Below, one piece after another: positions 52,459-62,315 of a stretch of 64,000 nt of DNA (within the stretch, counting starts at the first letter, position 1; each line of letters starts with the position of its first letter). A program made the position numbers and the translations under genes. The DNA is taken from contig NZ_FPAS01000001.1 of NCBI RefSeq assembly GCF_900116425.1, positions 1,426,291 through 1,490,290 of the forward strand, in the 5' to 3' direction. This stretch comes from Lishizhenia tianjinensis. Its GTDB lineage: Bacteria > Bacteroidota > Bacteroidia > Flavobacteriales_D > Crocinitomicaceae. Under the pieces are notes generated by a model. That model searched no databases. It had not been told where the DNA came from and saw only the letters and a program-made list of their open reading frames with translations.

Positions 52459-53457
52459 TTACTGTAATTTTTGCAATTCCTTCTCTGCCTTTTCCTTGAT
52501 ATCGTTTGCACGCTTCAAAAATTCAGAATTAGGAAATTCGGCTACAAAGTTACGATGTTTTTCTATAGTTTCTTTAAGATAAATGATTTTTTTAGCTTTC
52601 GATTCCGTTTCTGACAATTGGTAGGACGCTAAAAGCTCTCTAAATTTATAATTTTCAGAAACTTTCAGCAATTCTTCCTGAGAATTTTCTTTAATCTTTC
52701 TCACTTTTTTACCAAAGCTAGAAGTCTCATACTTAGCGGTAAACAAATCACAATACTTAATAACTTCCTCAAACCTTTCCTTCTTCTTGGTAAAGATACT
52801 TTTGGTAGCTAAAGTAAAAGCATTGTAAACTCTTATATACGCCAATTCTTCGTTGTAACTACTTTGTGGGAAATTCTCCATGAATAAAGTAGCAGAAGTT
52901 TTTGCCGCCTTGTAATTCTCCATATTGTGGTAGAGCATTACAGAATTATATTCTTTGGTTTCTAATTTAAAACGCAAATTATCCATGATGGCGTTGCAAG
53001 AATCCACCAAGTTGCTTTCAGGATATCTATCAATAAAGGTTTGTAAATCATTAATAGCTATCTGTGTATCTTCTTGATCCAAAGATGCATCTGGTGAAAG
53101 TTTCACCGAACACATGGCACTTAAAAACAAACACTCTTCAGCCTTTGCACTATAAGGAAAGCGAGATACAAAATTGTTGAGGTAATACCCTGCCATGATG
53201 AAATCACGCATTTTGTAATAACTCATTCCCATTTTATAATAACTCAATTGTCCGTCTTCCGTTCTTGGATAACGCTGATATACTTGCTCGTACAATGTTA
53301 TCGCTCTGGGGTAAGATTCTTTGGCGTATAGTGCTTCCGCTTTCAACAACTTATCTTCATAGTTATCTCCTTTTACTACCTGACCGTAATCAGAACAAGA
53401 CAACATGACCAAAGACAACATTAAAACAGTGGTTGTAGACAGTATTTTATTTTTCAT
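52459..53457 (-). CDS. bamD: Outer-membrane protein assembly factor BamD
   Basis: The start at 53457 gives a lipoprotein signal (KILSTTTVLMLSLVMLSCSD). The 332-residue product has five or so TPR-like helical pairs, including YPRAITLYEQVYQRYPRTED, YKMRDFIMAGYYLNNFVSRF and NPxSE-type turns, as in BamD. It belongs to the barrel assembly machine and helps fold outer-membrane proteins, which are numerous in this window. The -7 promoter element lies only 7 bases before the chosen start. It heads the operon rpoZ-coaBC-porD-recN-DUF423. Confidence 0.88.
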   Translation of the reverse strand: MKNKILSTTTVLMLSLVMLSCSDYGQVVKGDNYEDKLLKAEALYAKESYPRAITLYEQVYQRYPRTEDGQLSYYKMGMSYYKMRDFIMAGYYLNNFVSRFPYSAKAEECLFLSAMCSVKLSPDASLDQEDTQIAINDLQTFIDRYPESNLVDSCNAIMDNLRFKLETKEYNSVMLYHNMENYKAAKTSATLFMENFPQSSYNEELAYIRVYNAFTLATKSIFTKKKERFEEVIKYCDLFTAKYETSSFGKKVRKIKENSQEELLKVSENYKFRELLASYQLSETESKAKKIIYLKETIEKHRNFVAEFPNSEFLKRANDIKEKAEKELQKLQ

Positions 53458-53463
53458 CGTTGA

Positions 53464-53471
53464 CAAAAATA
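53464..53471 (-). promoter_or_regulatory. Bacteroidota -7 element, 7 bases before bamD start
   Basis: TATTTTTG on the minus strand; its G is 7 bases before the ATG at 53457, so the operon message would start at or very near the start codon. Confidence 0.45.
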
Positions 53472-53659
53472 GAAGTTTTTCATGTTAAGTAGTGTTAAAA
53501 GGAAATTGTTTTCTAAAAGCCTTAAAAAGAAACCTAAAACGAATTCTAAAATTGACAGAAGATGTGTTCAATTTCTAATCAATTCTCCTCCTCTTCCTAC
53601 TGAAATAACACCTTGTAGACAGATACATAAATCCCTCCCTCATCTTCATATATTCTCCT

Positions 53660-53667
53660 TAAATTTG
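53660..53667 (+). promoter_or_regulatory. Bacteroidota -7 element of uvrB
   Basis: TAAATTTG matches TAnnTTTG, 38 bases before the ATG at 53705. Confidence 0.45.
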
Positions 53668-53704
53668 CGTTGGGCATGAGCCAAAAACAAGAAGCATTAT
53701 CTAC

Positions 53705-55714
53705 ATGAATTTCAAACTCGTTTCAGAATACAAACCTACGGGAGATCAACCCCAAGCCATAGAAAGTTTAGTAAAGGGTATCAATAACGGTGAAATGCAC
53801 CAAACCTTATTAGGGGTTACGGGATCAGGTAAAACGTTTACCATGGCCAATGTAATTGCTGAAACCAACAAACCAACACTTATACTTTCGCACAACAAAA
53901 CACTTGCGGCTCAACTCTATGGGGAATTCAAACAGTTTTTCCCTAACAATGCAGTAGAATACTTTGTTTCTTATTATGATTACTACCAACCCGAAGCTTA
54001 TCTTCCGGTAACCGATACCTTTATTGAAAAGGATTTGGCCATCAACGACGAAATTGAAAAATTAAGACTTTCAGCTACGTCTGCACTTTTGTCGGGAAGA
54101 AAAGATGTAATAGTTGTCTCTTCAATTTCTTGTATCTATGGTATGGGGAATCCTGAAGAATTTAGCAAAAGCATTATGCATGTGAAAGTGGGTGATGTTA
54201 TTAGTAGAAATAAATTCTTGTTCAAATTAGTAGAAAACCTTTACTCTAGAACTACAGAAGATTTTGATAGAGGAAACTTTAGGGTTAAAGGTGATGTGGT
54301 TGACATTTATCTGGCATATGCCGACTACGCTTTACGTATAGAATTCTGGGGAGATGAAATTGAAAAAATCACCTCTATAGATCCTCTCAATAATTCAACC
54401 TTAGAAGAGTTTGAAGAAATCAATATATATCCCGCCAACATTTTTGTGAGTTCACCAGATACAACACGTGGTGCCATTCATGAAATCCAGGATGATTTAA
54501 CCAAACAAGTGGAAGCCTTTAAGCGAGACGGAAAAATTATTGAAGCCAACCGTTTAGATGAACGTGTGAATTTTGATTTAGAAATGATACGCGAACTTGG
54601 GTATTGTTCAGGAATTGAGAATTACTCCCGTTATTTCGACAAACGTGAGCCTGGTTCTAGACCCTTCTGTTTATTAGACTATTTCCCTGACGATATGATG
54701 ATGCTGATTGACGAGAGTCACGTTACTGTTCCACAAATCAGAGCGATGTATGGTGGAGATAGATCTCGAAAAGTAAACTTGGTAGATTATGGATTCCGTC
54801 TTCAAGCAGCCATGGATAACCGTCCCTTAAAATTTGAGGAATTCCTCAGCATGCAGTCTCAAACCATTTATGTATCGGCAACACCGGCTGATTTCGAATT
54901 AGAACAATCCAATGGTATAGTGGTAGAACAAGTTATTCGTCCAACAGGTTTGTTAGATCCTATCATCGAGGTAAGACCGAGTTTAAATCAGATTGATGAT
55001 TTGATGGAGGAAATCAATACGCGTATAGAAAGAGATGAAAGAACTTTGGTTACAACGCTTACCAAACGTATGGCTGAAGAACTTCAGAAATATTTACAGA
55101 AACTTGGAATCAGTTGTGAATACATACACAGTGATGTAGACACCTTGAAAAGGGTAGAAATTCTCCGTTTACTGCGTTTGGGTGAATATGATGTTTTAAT
55201 TGGTGTAAACTTGTTACGTGAAGGATTGGACTTACCCGAAGTGAGTTTAGTAGCCATCATAGATGCCGATAAAGAAGGTTTTCTGCGCGATGAAAGGTCT
55301 TTGGTTCAAACGGTAGGTAGAGCGGCAAGAAATGTAAATGGAATGGTAATAATGTATGGAGATAAAATTACAGACTCCATGCAAAGAACCATAGATGAAA
55401 CGGCCCGACGAAGAAAACTTCAACAAGCATATAACGAAGAGCACGGCATCACTCCTACTCAAATTAAAAAGTCGCACGAAGAAATTCTGAAGCAGACAAA
55501 CATGAAAGAGGAAGAGGAAGCTTACACCTATAAACAAGAAGGCAAAAGTACCATTGTGGCAGATCCTGTTATTAAAATGATGTCACAAGAACAACTTGAA
55601 AAGACCATTACTGCAACCCGCAAACGCATGGAGAAAGCAGCGAAAGATCTCGACTTTATTGAGGCCGCTCGCTTAAGAGATGAAATGTTTGAATTAGAAA
55701 AACTTAAAAAGTAG
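53705..55714 (+). CDS. uvrB: UvrABC system protein B
   Basis: A 669-residue excision-repair helicase. It has Walker A GVTGSGKTFTM, the beta-hairpin YYDYYQPEAYLP, motif II-type LIDESHVT, IYVSATPADFELE, motif V/VI GLDLPEVSLVAIIDADKEGF and QTVGRAARN, and a C-terminal UVR domain (AAKDLDFIEAARLRDEMFEL). It binds damaged DNA with UvrA and recruits UvrC. Length and motif order are standard. A weak 8-bp hairpin without T run follows. Confidence 0.95.
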   Translation: MNFKLVSEYKPTGDQPQAIESLVKGINNGEMHQTLLGVTGSGKTFTMANVIAETNKPTLILSHNKTLAAQLYGEFKQFFPNNAVEYFVSYYDYYQPEAYLPVTDTFIEKDLAINDEIEKLRLSATSALLSGRKDVIVVSSISCIYGMGNPEEFSKSIMHVKVGDVISRNKFLFKLVENLYSRTTEDFDRGNFRVKGDVVDIYLAYADYALRIEFWGDEIEKITSIDPLNNSTLEEFEEINIYPANIFVSSPDTTRGAIHEIQDDLTKQVEAFKRDGKIIEANRLDERVNFDLEMIRELGYCSGIENYSRYFDKREPGSRPFCLLDYFPDDMMMLIDESHVTVPQIRAMYGGDRSRKVNLVDYGFRLQAAMDNRPLKFEEFLSMQSQTIYVSATPADFELEQSNGIVVEQVIRPTGLLDPIIEVRPSLNQIDDLMEEINTRIERDERTLVTTLTKRMAEELQKYLQKLGISCEYIHSDVDTLKRVEILRLLRLGEYDVLIGVNLLREGLDLPEVSLVAIIDADKEGFLRDERSLVQTVGRAARNVNGMVIMYGDKITDSMQRTIDETARRRKLQQAYNEEHGITPTQIKKSHEEILKQTNMKEEEEAYTYKQEGKSTIVADPVIKMMSQEQLEKTITATRKRMEKAAKDLDFIEAARLRDEMFELEKLKK

Positions 55715-55803
55715 GGCGAATAATTGACCGGTAATTATTCTACACCTGTGGTTCTGTCTATCTAAAAAGCAATGTCTATATTTAGACCGCTAATTATATT
55801 GAC

Positions 55804-57867
55804 ATGAACAAAAAACACATTTTTGGTTTGGGAATAATGATGGCGGCCTTGGCAACAAGTGCATGTAATCAAGAAAACAAAACCGAAACACCTCAAGAGT
55901 TAAGTGTAAAAGACACCCTTGATTTAAACATCAATCCAAATCAGGATGATTTGGAAATGGTAGTAGATAGATTTGCTGACATTCAAGTATTGCGCTACAA
56001 AATCAACGACTTTGATAATTTAAGTGTTGATCAAAAGAAACTCGTTTACTTTTTAGCACAAGCAGGTTTATCGGGTAGAGACATCATTTACGATCAAAAC
56101 AATGAGCACAACCTAGAAATTAGAGCTGCACTTGATAATATTTTGGCCAATTACCAAGGAGATAGAAAACACGCCGATTGGTTGAATTTAGAATTGTACG
56201 CAAAACGTTTCTACTTTGCTAATGGCGTTCACCACCACTACGGCATGCAAAAAATGATGCCTGGTTTTGATCAAGCTTACTTTAATGAACTAACCCAAGC
56301 AGTAGGAACAGAATTAAGTCCGGAAGCTTTGGAATTGATGTTCAGCGATAAAGTAGGAATGAAGCGTAAGAACAAAAACCCCGAAGTGGACATGATAGTG
56401 GCTTCTGCTAACAACTTCTATGGTGAAGGTGTTACACAAGAAATGGTAGAGGCTTTTTACGCTAAAAAATCAGAAGAACAAGATTCTACACCTGTTGAAC
56501 TCGGTTTGAATTCCAAACTAGTTTTAGAGAATGGAGAACTTGTAGAGAAAGTATATGCCGCAAACGGTATGTACGCTGAGGCCATCCAACAAATCATTTA
56601 CTGGTTAGAACAAGCTACTACGGTTGCTGAAAATGAAGACCAAAAAGCAGCTTTAGAAAAGTTAATTGAATACTACCAAACAGGTGATTTAGAAACTTGG
56701 GATGAATACAACATTCTTTGGGCTAAGTCAACCGCTGGCGATATAGACTACATCAATGGATTCATTGAAGTGTATGGTGATGCATTAGGAAAAAGAGCCA
56801 GTTTTGAATCTATCGTTCAAATTACCGACTTTGATGCTTCTGAAAGAATGAAAGTGGTTGCCAATAACGTGCAATGGTTCGAGGACAACTCACCTATCAT
56901 GAATGACCACAAAAAGAAAAACGTTAAAGGTGTTTCTTATAAGGTAGTTCAAGTTGCCAGTGAAGCGGGAGATGCTTCTCCTTCTACACCTATTGGTGTT
57001 AACTTACCAAACAACAACTGGATCAGAGAACAGCACGGTTCTAAGTCAGTAAGTTTGGGTAACCTTATTGCTGCTTACAACGAATCGAAAGGAAGTGGTT
57101 TGTTAGAAGAATTCGCCAACGATGCTAAAGAAATTGAACTTGCCAAGGCACATGCTAAATTGGCTGGAAAGATGCACACTGCTTTACATGAAGTTGTAGG
57201 TCATGCCTCTGGTCAAATCAACAAAGGTGTTGGTCAACCTGCAGAAACCTTGAAAAACTATGCCTCTACTTTAGAAGAAGCAAGAGCAGATTTAGTTGGT
57301 TTGTATTACATCATGGATCCTAAACTTATGGAATTAGGTTTAGTTGAATCTTTAGAAGTAGGTGTTGCGGAATACGATGGTTACATCAGAAATGGTTTAA
57401 TGACGCAATTGATGCGTTTAGAATTAGGTGATGATATCGAAGAAGAACACATGCAAAACCGTCAATTGGTTGCTGCTTGGGCCATGGAAAAAGGTGCAGC
57501 TGACAAGGTAATTGAACGTGTAGTGAAAGATGGTAAAACGTATTTCAACATTAACGACTACGATAAATTAAGAGAATTATTTGGTGAGTTGTTGAAGGAG
57601 ATTCAACGTATTAAATCTGAAGGTGACTACGAAGCTGGGAAAAACTTGGTAGAAACTTATGGTGTAAAAGTTAACCAAGAGTTACACAAAGAAGTTTTGG
57701 AAAGAGTGAAAGTTTTAGACCTTCCCCCTTACCAAGGATTTGTAAACCCTGTTCTTTCTCCGGTTAAAGATGCCGAAGGAAACATCGTGAACATTAAAGT
57801 AGAATACAATCAAAACTTTTTAGAGCAAATGCTTTACTACAGTGAAAAATATTCTTTTCTGAAATAA
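55804..57867 (+). CDS. M49-family dipeptidyl-peptidase III-like lipoprotein
   Basis: A lipobox (LATSACNQ) anchors it. The zinc motif HEVVGH lies at residues 462-467 (M49 has HExxGH instead of HExxH) and the second metal ligand at EEARAD (491-496). The remaining chain (687 residues) follows the DPP III layout, with the long N-terminal helical lobe. It should release dipeptides from oligopeptide N-termini. A surface-anchored DPP III could help peptide feeding. A strong terminator follows. Confidence 0.88.
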   Translation: MNKKHIFGLGIMMAALATSACNQENKTETPQELSVKDTLDLNINPNQDDLEMVVDRFADIQVLRYKINDFDNLSVDQKKLVYFLAQAGLSGRDIIYDQNNEHNLEIRAALDNILANYQGDRKHADWLNLELYAKRFYFANGVHHHYGMQKMMPGFDQAYFNELTQAVGTELSPEALELMFSDKVGMKRKNKNPEVDMIVASANNFYGEGVTQEMVEAFYAKKSEEQDSTPVELGLNSKLVLENGELVEKVYAANGMYAEAIQQIIYWLEQATTVAENEDQKAALEKLIEYYQTGDLETWDEYNILWAKSTAGDIDYINGFIEVYGDALGKRASFESIVQITDFDASERMKVVANNVQWFEDNSPIMNDHKKKNVKGVSYKVVQVASEAGDASPSTPIGVNLPNNNWIREQHGSKSVSLGNLIAAYNESKGSGLLEEFANDAKEIELAKAHAKLAGKMHTALHEVVGHASGQINKGVGQPAETLKNYASTLEEARADLVGLYYIMDPKLMELGLVESLEVGVAEYDGYIRNGLMTQLMRLELGDDIEEEHMQNRQLVAAWAMEKGAADKVIERVVKDGKTYFNINDYDKLRELFGELLKEIQRIKSEGDYEAGKNLVETYGVKVNQELHKEVLERVKVLDLPPYQGFVNPVLSPVKDAEGNIVNIKVEYNQNFLEQMLYYSEKYSFLK

Positions 57868-57872
57868 AAAAG

Positions 57873-57900
57873 AAAGCCCTCCATTGAGAGGGCTTTTTTT
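57873..57900 (+). terminator. Rho-independent terminator of the M49 peptidase gene
   Basis: AAAGCCCTC (57873-57881) pairs with GAGGGCTTT (57888-57896) around a 6-base loop and is followed by T residues. Confidence 0.9.
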
Positions 57901-57985
57901 ATGGGCTGTAATTAGCATTAACCTTTTATACTATTTCAAATGAATTCCCACGAGAATGGCCGTAATTTCCATAAAAAAATTCATC

Positions 57986-59359
57986 ATGAAAACACTTATC
58001 AGTTCTTTATTCACCCTACTCTTTTGCCTACCGCTTTTTGCTCAAGATTTTGCAGGAGATTGGGAAGGTGAGTTGAAGGTTATGGGACAATCTCTCCCCA
58101 TGATTTTACACATCACTGAAGTCGATGACAATTATAAGGTAACCATGGATTCTCCAAAACAAGGCGCCAAAGACATTCCTGTTGAAGCTGAATTGCAATC
58201 AGAACAGGAATTAAAAATTACCTCAAGCGCGATGCAAATGGAAATTCCATTAACCAGCGTCCACAAAGATACGCTAGAGGGAACCTTCAGTCAACGAGGA
58301 TTAAACATTCCTATGGTGTTTACCCGAATTAGCGATAAAACGGAAACCAAAGAAGTCAAAACCACTTTCCGTGCGGTTCCTTTCAAAGTAGATTTAAAAA
58401 CACATGTACTCGCAGGAGAAATTGATACGCCTAAGGAAGGATCCAACTTTCCGGTGGCACTCTTAATTTCTGGTACTGGAGCACAAGACAGAAATTCTAC
58501 CGTGTACGGACATGATCTCTTTGTAGAGATGGCAGAGTTTCTAACCAAAAATGGATGGGCTGTAGTACGCTATGATGAAAGAAGTACTGGTGAATCTACC
58601 GGCGACATATCTAAATGTACAACTACAGACCTTGCTGCTGATGTAAATGCGCTTGTAGATTATATAGCAAACTCACCTCTAATTGACAAAAAGAATATCG
58701 TTCTCATTGGTCACAGTGAGGGAGGAATTATTGCTCCCATGATCGCTACGAAAAACCAACATGTAAAAAGCTTTGTTTCGTTAGCTGGTCCAACCGTAAA
58801 AGGACTAGAATTGATGAAAGCACAAGCACATTTAGTAGCAGAAAGCTCGGGAACAACAGGACAAGATTTAAAGGAGTATGATGAGTATTACTCCAATCAA
58901 GTAAATTTAGTTTACAATAGAAATGAAGAGAACAAAGACAGTACAAATCGTGTATTAAAAAGTTTACTCGAAGATCAACTGGGACTCGTATCCCTTCCTG
59001 AAAACGAAAAGCAACAAGTTTTAAATACGATGATGGAACAATTGAATTCTCCGGCTTTTTATGCTCTGCTGCACCTCGATGGTGAAAAGGTAACACAAAA
59101 CGTAAATAAACCAGCTTTATACCTTTTTGCTGAAAAAGACATTCAAGTACCTGCAGAAATGAATACAACTAGTTTGGAGCAACATTTGAGTGAAAAACAA
59201 AAACATCAAACTGAAATCAAAACCTTACCCCAACACAATCATTTGTTTCAAAGATGTAATAGCTGTACTTTAATGGAATATGAAACCATTGAAGGTGGAT
59301 ATTCTAAGGAAAGCTTAGCAATAATTTTAACTTGGCTAACTCAAATACAAAGTATGTAA
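57986..59359 (+). CDS. Secreted alpha/beta hydrolase
   Basis: The start at 57986 gives a signal peptide ending at about residue 19 (CLPLFAQD); an in-frame ATG at 57956 adds residues. An N-terminal lipocalin-like beta region (about 20-110, GDWEGELKVMGQSLPMIL) is followed by an alpha/beta-hydrolase domain with RYDERSTGESTGD, nucleophile elbow LIGHSEGGIIAP and a late catalytic His (HNHLFQ). Substrate unknown; esterases and peptidases of this layout are common in Bacteroidota. Confidence 0.8.
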   Translation: MKTLISSLFTLLFCLPLFAQDFAGDWEGELKVMGQSLPMILHITEVDDNYKVTMDSPKQGAKDIPVEAELQSEQELKITSSAMQMEIPLTSVHKDTLEGTFSQRGLNIPMVFTRISDKTETKEVKTTFRAVPFKVDLKTHVLAGEIDTPKEGSNFPVALLISGTGAQDRNSTVYGHDLFVEMAEFLTKNGWAVVRYDERSTGESTGDISKCTTTDLAADVNALVDYIANSPLIDKKNIVLIGHSEGGIIAPMIATKNQHVKSFVSLAGPTVKGLELMKAQAHLVAESSGTTGQDLKEYDEYYSNQVNLVYNRNEENKDSTNRVLKSLLEDQLGLVSLPENEKQQVLNTMMEQLNSPAFYALLHLDGEKVTQNVNKPALYLFAEKDIQVPAEMNTTSLEQHLSEKQKHQTEIKTLPQHNHLFQRCNSCTLMEYETIEGGYSKESLAIILTWLTQIQSM

Positions 59360-59390
59360 CCATAATTTTCATTTTACTTATACTTGTGTT

Positions 59391-60206
59391 ATGAAAATGA
59401 AAACAACACTATACTTAAGCTTACTAGCACTACTTATCCTTAGTAGTGCTTTTTTATGGCCAAAAAAATCTACCATCACTCCTCCAGGAACCTTTGAAGT
59501 GAGTGAAAACTTTTATTGTGATAAACATGTTATTTCCAATTTCGCTTGGTTAGAATACATGGCTTGGCTCAAGAAAATTTATGGCAAAGAAAGTTTAGAA
59601 TACAAAGCTGCCCAACCTAATGCAGATGTTTGGGGCGAAGAATTTATTTGTTTACTGCAGCTTCGTAAATATTATCACAAGCACAAAGCTTATGGTGACT
59701 ACCCGGCTGTTGGCATCAGTCAAAAACAAGCCGAAAAGTATTTAAAATGGAGAAGCGATAGAGTAATGCAATACTTTCTTATCAGTCGCAAAGTTATTCC
59801 GAACTACAATGACTCAACACCGGAAGACTTCTTTACCATAGAGAAATATTTTGCAGGTAAATACCACAACGCAGCGGTTCACAAAAAGTATATGCAATAC
59901 CCTGTATATAGCTTGCCAACACCTGAACAATACCTATCCATCAGTAAGGATTACCCCGCATATACGGATAGTCTACCCAAAATACCTTGTTATTTCGACT
60001 CACTGAGGGCTATCCCTTTGCATACTGCTCCTAAACAAATAGATTTTGCCGATGGTTTATCGGAATGGACAAAGACAGCCAACACTATTGTAGGAAATAA
60101 TTGGAGAAAACCACAAGGTGAAATTGTAGGTATATCTAAAAAAGCGAGTAATTATATCGGTTTTAGAGCAATTTGTACTTGGGAAAGCTACAATGAGGAA
60201 AAATAA
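59391..60206 (+). CDS. Short FGE/SUMF1-like secreted protein
   Basis: A membrane or signal segment at the N-terminus (YLSLLALLILSSAFLWP) precedes a region that echoes the formylglycine-generating-enzyme fold: PPGTFEVSENFYCDKHVISN, YPAVGISQKQAEKYLKWRS and a C-terminal GFRAICTWE. Proteins such as GldJ and GldK share this fold in Bacteroidota. It lacks the complete FGE core and its redox cysteines, so it is probably structural. It follows the hydrolase gene by 31 bases. Confidence 0.6.
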   Translation: MKMKTTLYLSLLALLILSSAFLWPKKSTITPPGTFEVSENFYCDKHVISNFAWLEYMAWLKKIYGKESLEYKAAQPNADVWGEEFICLLQLRKYYHKHKAYGDYPAVGISQKQAEKYLKWRSDRVMQYFLISRKVIPNYNDSTPEDFFTIEKYFAGKYHNAAVHKKYMQYPVYSLPTPEQYLSISKDYPAYTDSLPKIPCYFDSLRAIPLHTAPKQIDFADGLSEWTKTANTIVGNNWRKPQGEIVGISKKASNYIGFRAICTWESYNEEK

Positions 60207-60317
60207 TTTTTCTTCCCCAACCTAGTGGTAGTAAGCCCTTAAGCAGAAAACTTTTGATTTACAATCAATTAATTCTAAAATAAAACAGATAAATCGTTAA
60301 AGCCATCGAAATTAGAC

Positions 60318-60325
60318 TACCTTTG
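60318..60325 (+). promoter_or_regulatory. Bacteroidota -7 element of the cold-shock gene
   Basis: TACCTTTG matches TAnnTTTG, 21 bases before the ATG at 60346. Confidence 0.5.
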
Positions 60326-60345
60326 CTATATTAATACAATTTATA

Positions 60346-60537
60346 ATGCAAAAAGGAACAGTAAAATTTTTCAACGAAACTAAAGGATTTGGTTTTATCG
60401 TTGAAAACGATTCGAAACAAGAGTATTTCGTACACGTATCAGGTTTAATCGATGAGATTAGAGAAGGTGACGAAGTTGAATTCGAATTAACAGAAGGAAA
60501 AAAAGGATTGAATGCAGTTAACGTAAAAGTTTTATAA
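60346..60537 (+). CDS. Cold-shock protein, CspA family
   Basis: This 63-residue single-domain protein has RNP-1 KGFGFIV and RNP-2-like YFVHVSGL of the OB-fold cold-shock domain. It binds single-stranded RNA or DNA and acts as an RNA chaperone. Biased codon use and a strong terminator fit high expression. Confidence 0.93.
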   Translation: MQKGTVKFFNETKGFGFIVENDSKQEYFVHVSGLIDEIREGDEVEFELTEGKKGLNAVNVKVL

Positions 60538-60550
60538 TATTTAATTTTTG

Positions 60551-60586
60551 AAAAGCCCGGTTAAGCAATTAACCGGGCTTTTTTTT
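60551..60586 (+). terminator. Rho-independent terminator of the cold-shock gene
   Basis: A perfect 14-bp stem (60551-60564 with 60569-60582) closed by GCAA, a GNRA tetraloop, and followed by T residues. Confidence 0.93.
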
Positions 60587-60655
60587 GTCCAAAAAACTGG
60601 CATCCCAATAATCGATATTTAAGAGATTTACTTAGCTTTAAATAAAAATATAGCT

Positions 60656-62305
60656 TTGGAAGTTTTCAACTTATTCATCTATTCCGCCATAATACTTATT
60701 GTATTCTATCTCTTTTACTCTGCTCGTTTAAAAAAGAAACGCGCTCAAAAAAAGATATACTTAGAAAAGCAGTGGGGAAAACAAAAAGCCACAGATTACT
60801 ACAATTTTGACGCAATCGCAAAGTACTTTCTACGTCGAAAAAGTAAGGACGAAGCCTTTCACACCCTTTCATCTAGAGAAATTGAAGATTTAGATCTCCA
60901 TGAAGTTTTCAAGTATATCAATAGAACACGTTCTAAAATTGGAGAACAATACCTCTATAACCGACTCTTAAACATTCCAACAAAAGAAGACCGAGCTGCC
61001 TTCATACTCGATCAAGAATTCTTTGCAAACCAAGAAGAATGCATAGAGATTCAAAGCGTATTAGAACGTTTGAGTCATCCTAAAATTTACCAACTCGAAG
61101 AGCTTATTAATGGTGAACAAATAAAGAAACCCAAATACTATCCAATAATAGTATTAAGTACACTTACCGTTCTAGCTTCCCTAATTTTAGCACCAAAGTT
61201 TCCGATACTTTTGTTTCTGCTAATTCCTTCTTATCTCGTTAACCTGTTTTTTCATTACTCCAATAAATCGAACTTAAATATCTATATGGGTGCCTTCGGG
61301 CAATTATTTAGTGTCTATAAAATTGCCAAAAAACTACAAAGCTTTTCTAGTGTTCAACAATTGCAAAAAGATCTCCAATTTTTGAAAACACTGCGTAACC
61401 TTAAACTTAAATCAAGGTTCCTGGATGATGGTCAATTAATGAACAATGAGTTCGGAATCGCTTTCTGGGTTATCCTCGAACAATTCAAAATTCTTTTCAA
61501 TTATGAAACCCTCATCTTTATTAACCTTTTAGACGATCTCAATAAAAAACACAAAGATTTAGATGATCTTTTCAATTTTATAGGTTCAATTGATCTCCAC
61601 ATTTCCCTTCAAAGTCTTAAAGCAGGTGAACCAAAAACTTGTATACCCGAGTTTCATGCATCCAAAGCCATCCAAACAAAGCATGTTTATCATCCCCTAC
61701 TAGAAACTCCAATTACCAATAACCTAAGTTTACAAGCAAAGAGTCTTTTACTTACAGGATCTAACATGTCTGGCAAAACAACTTTCATTAGAACTATTGC
61801 GCTTAACCTCGTTTTGGGGCAAACCTTAAATCTTTGCTTTGCAGAAAGTTTTAACGCTCCTTATGCTCGACTATACACAGCAATTCGAATAAGTGATGAC
61901 ATTCTCAGTAAAACAAGTTATTTTAAAGAAGAAGTCAATCAATTAGACCACTTTATTAAGATGAGTAGATCTAGTAGTCCTGCCATTTTTGTGTTGGACG
62001 AAATTTTTAAAGGCACCAACACCAAAGAAAGAATTGCAAGTGCTTATGGCGTTCTAAAATACATCAATACCCCCAAGCATATCGTACTTGTTTCTACCCA
62101 TGATACTGAACTCACAGAACTTCTTGCCAATCAGAACTACGATTTATACTACTTCAGTGAAAACATAAACCAGAATCAACTTACTTTTGATTATAAAATC
62201 AAAAAAGGACAACTTGAAAATGGAAACGCCATTAAAATTCTAGAATTGAATAATTTTCCAAGTGAAATCATTCAAGATGCACACCACCAATTAACTGAAC
62301 AATAA
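60656..62305 (+). CDS. Membrane-anchored MutS-like ATPase
   Basis: Two or three membrane helices (about 3-21 and 163-200) frame a region with helical segments, then a MutS-type ATPase domain: Walker A GSNMSGKTT (368-376), the ST-like motif TSYFKEEVNQL, Walker B AIFVLDEIFKGTNT (444-457) and VSTHD. The mismatch-binding N-terminal domains of MutS are absent. The start is TTG 60656: no ATG lies in frame for 200 codons. The TTG itself overlaps a TAGCTTTG element. It differs from MutS2 by lacking a Smr domain. Function unknown. A glycosyltransferase gene follows 10 bases downstream. Confidence 0.75.
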   Translation: MEVFNLFIYSAIILIVFYLFYSARLKKKRAQKKIYLEKQWGKQKATDYYNFDAIAKYFLRRKSKDEAFHTLSSREIEDLDLHEVFKYINRTRSKIGEQYLYNRLLNIPTKEDRAAFILDQEFFANQEECIEIQSVLERLSHPKIYQLEELINGEQIKKPKYYPIIVLSTLTVLASLILAPKFPILLFLLIPSYLVNLFFHYSNKSNLNIYMGAFGQLFSVYKIAKKLQSFSSVQQLQKDLQFLKTLRNLKLKSRFLDDGQLMNNEFGIAFWVILEQFKILFNYETLIFINLLDDLNKKHKDLDDLFNFIGSIDLHISLQSLKAGEPKTCIPEFHASKAIQTKHVYHPLLETPITNNLSLQAKSLLLTGSNMSGKTTFIRTIALNLVLGQTLNLCFAESFNAPYARLYTAIRISDDILSKTSYFKEEVNQLDHFIKMSRSSSPAIFVLDEIFKGTNTKERIASAYGVLKYINTPKHIVLVSTHDTELTELLANQNYDLYYFSENINQNQLTFDYKIKKGQLENGNAIKILELNNFPSEIIQDAHHQLTEQ

Positions 62306-62315
62306 ATAAGAACGC

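Noticed and set aside
53482..53679. Plus-strand frame before uvrB
   Set aside because: 65 residues with no family likeness; it covers the bamD-uvrB divergent region and the uvrB promoter.
55717..55739. 8-bp hairpin after uvrB
   Set aside because: Perfect inverted repeat GAATAATT/AATTATTC but no T run, so not called as a terminator.
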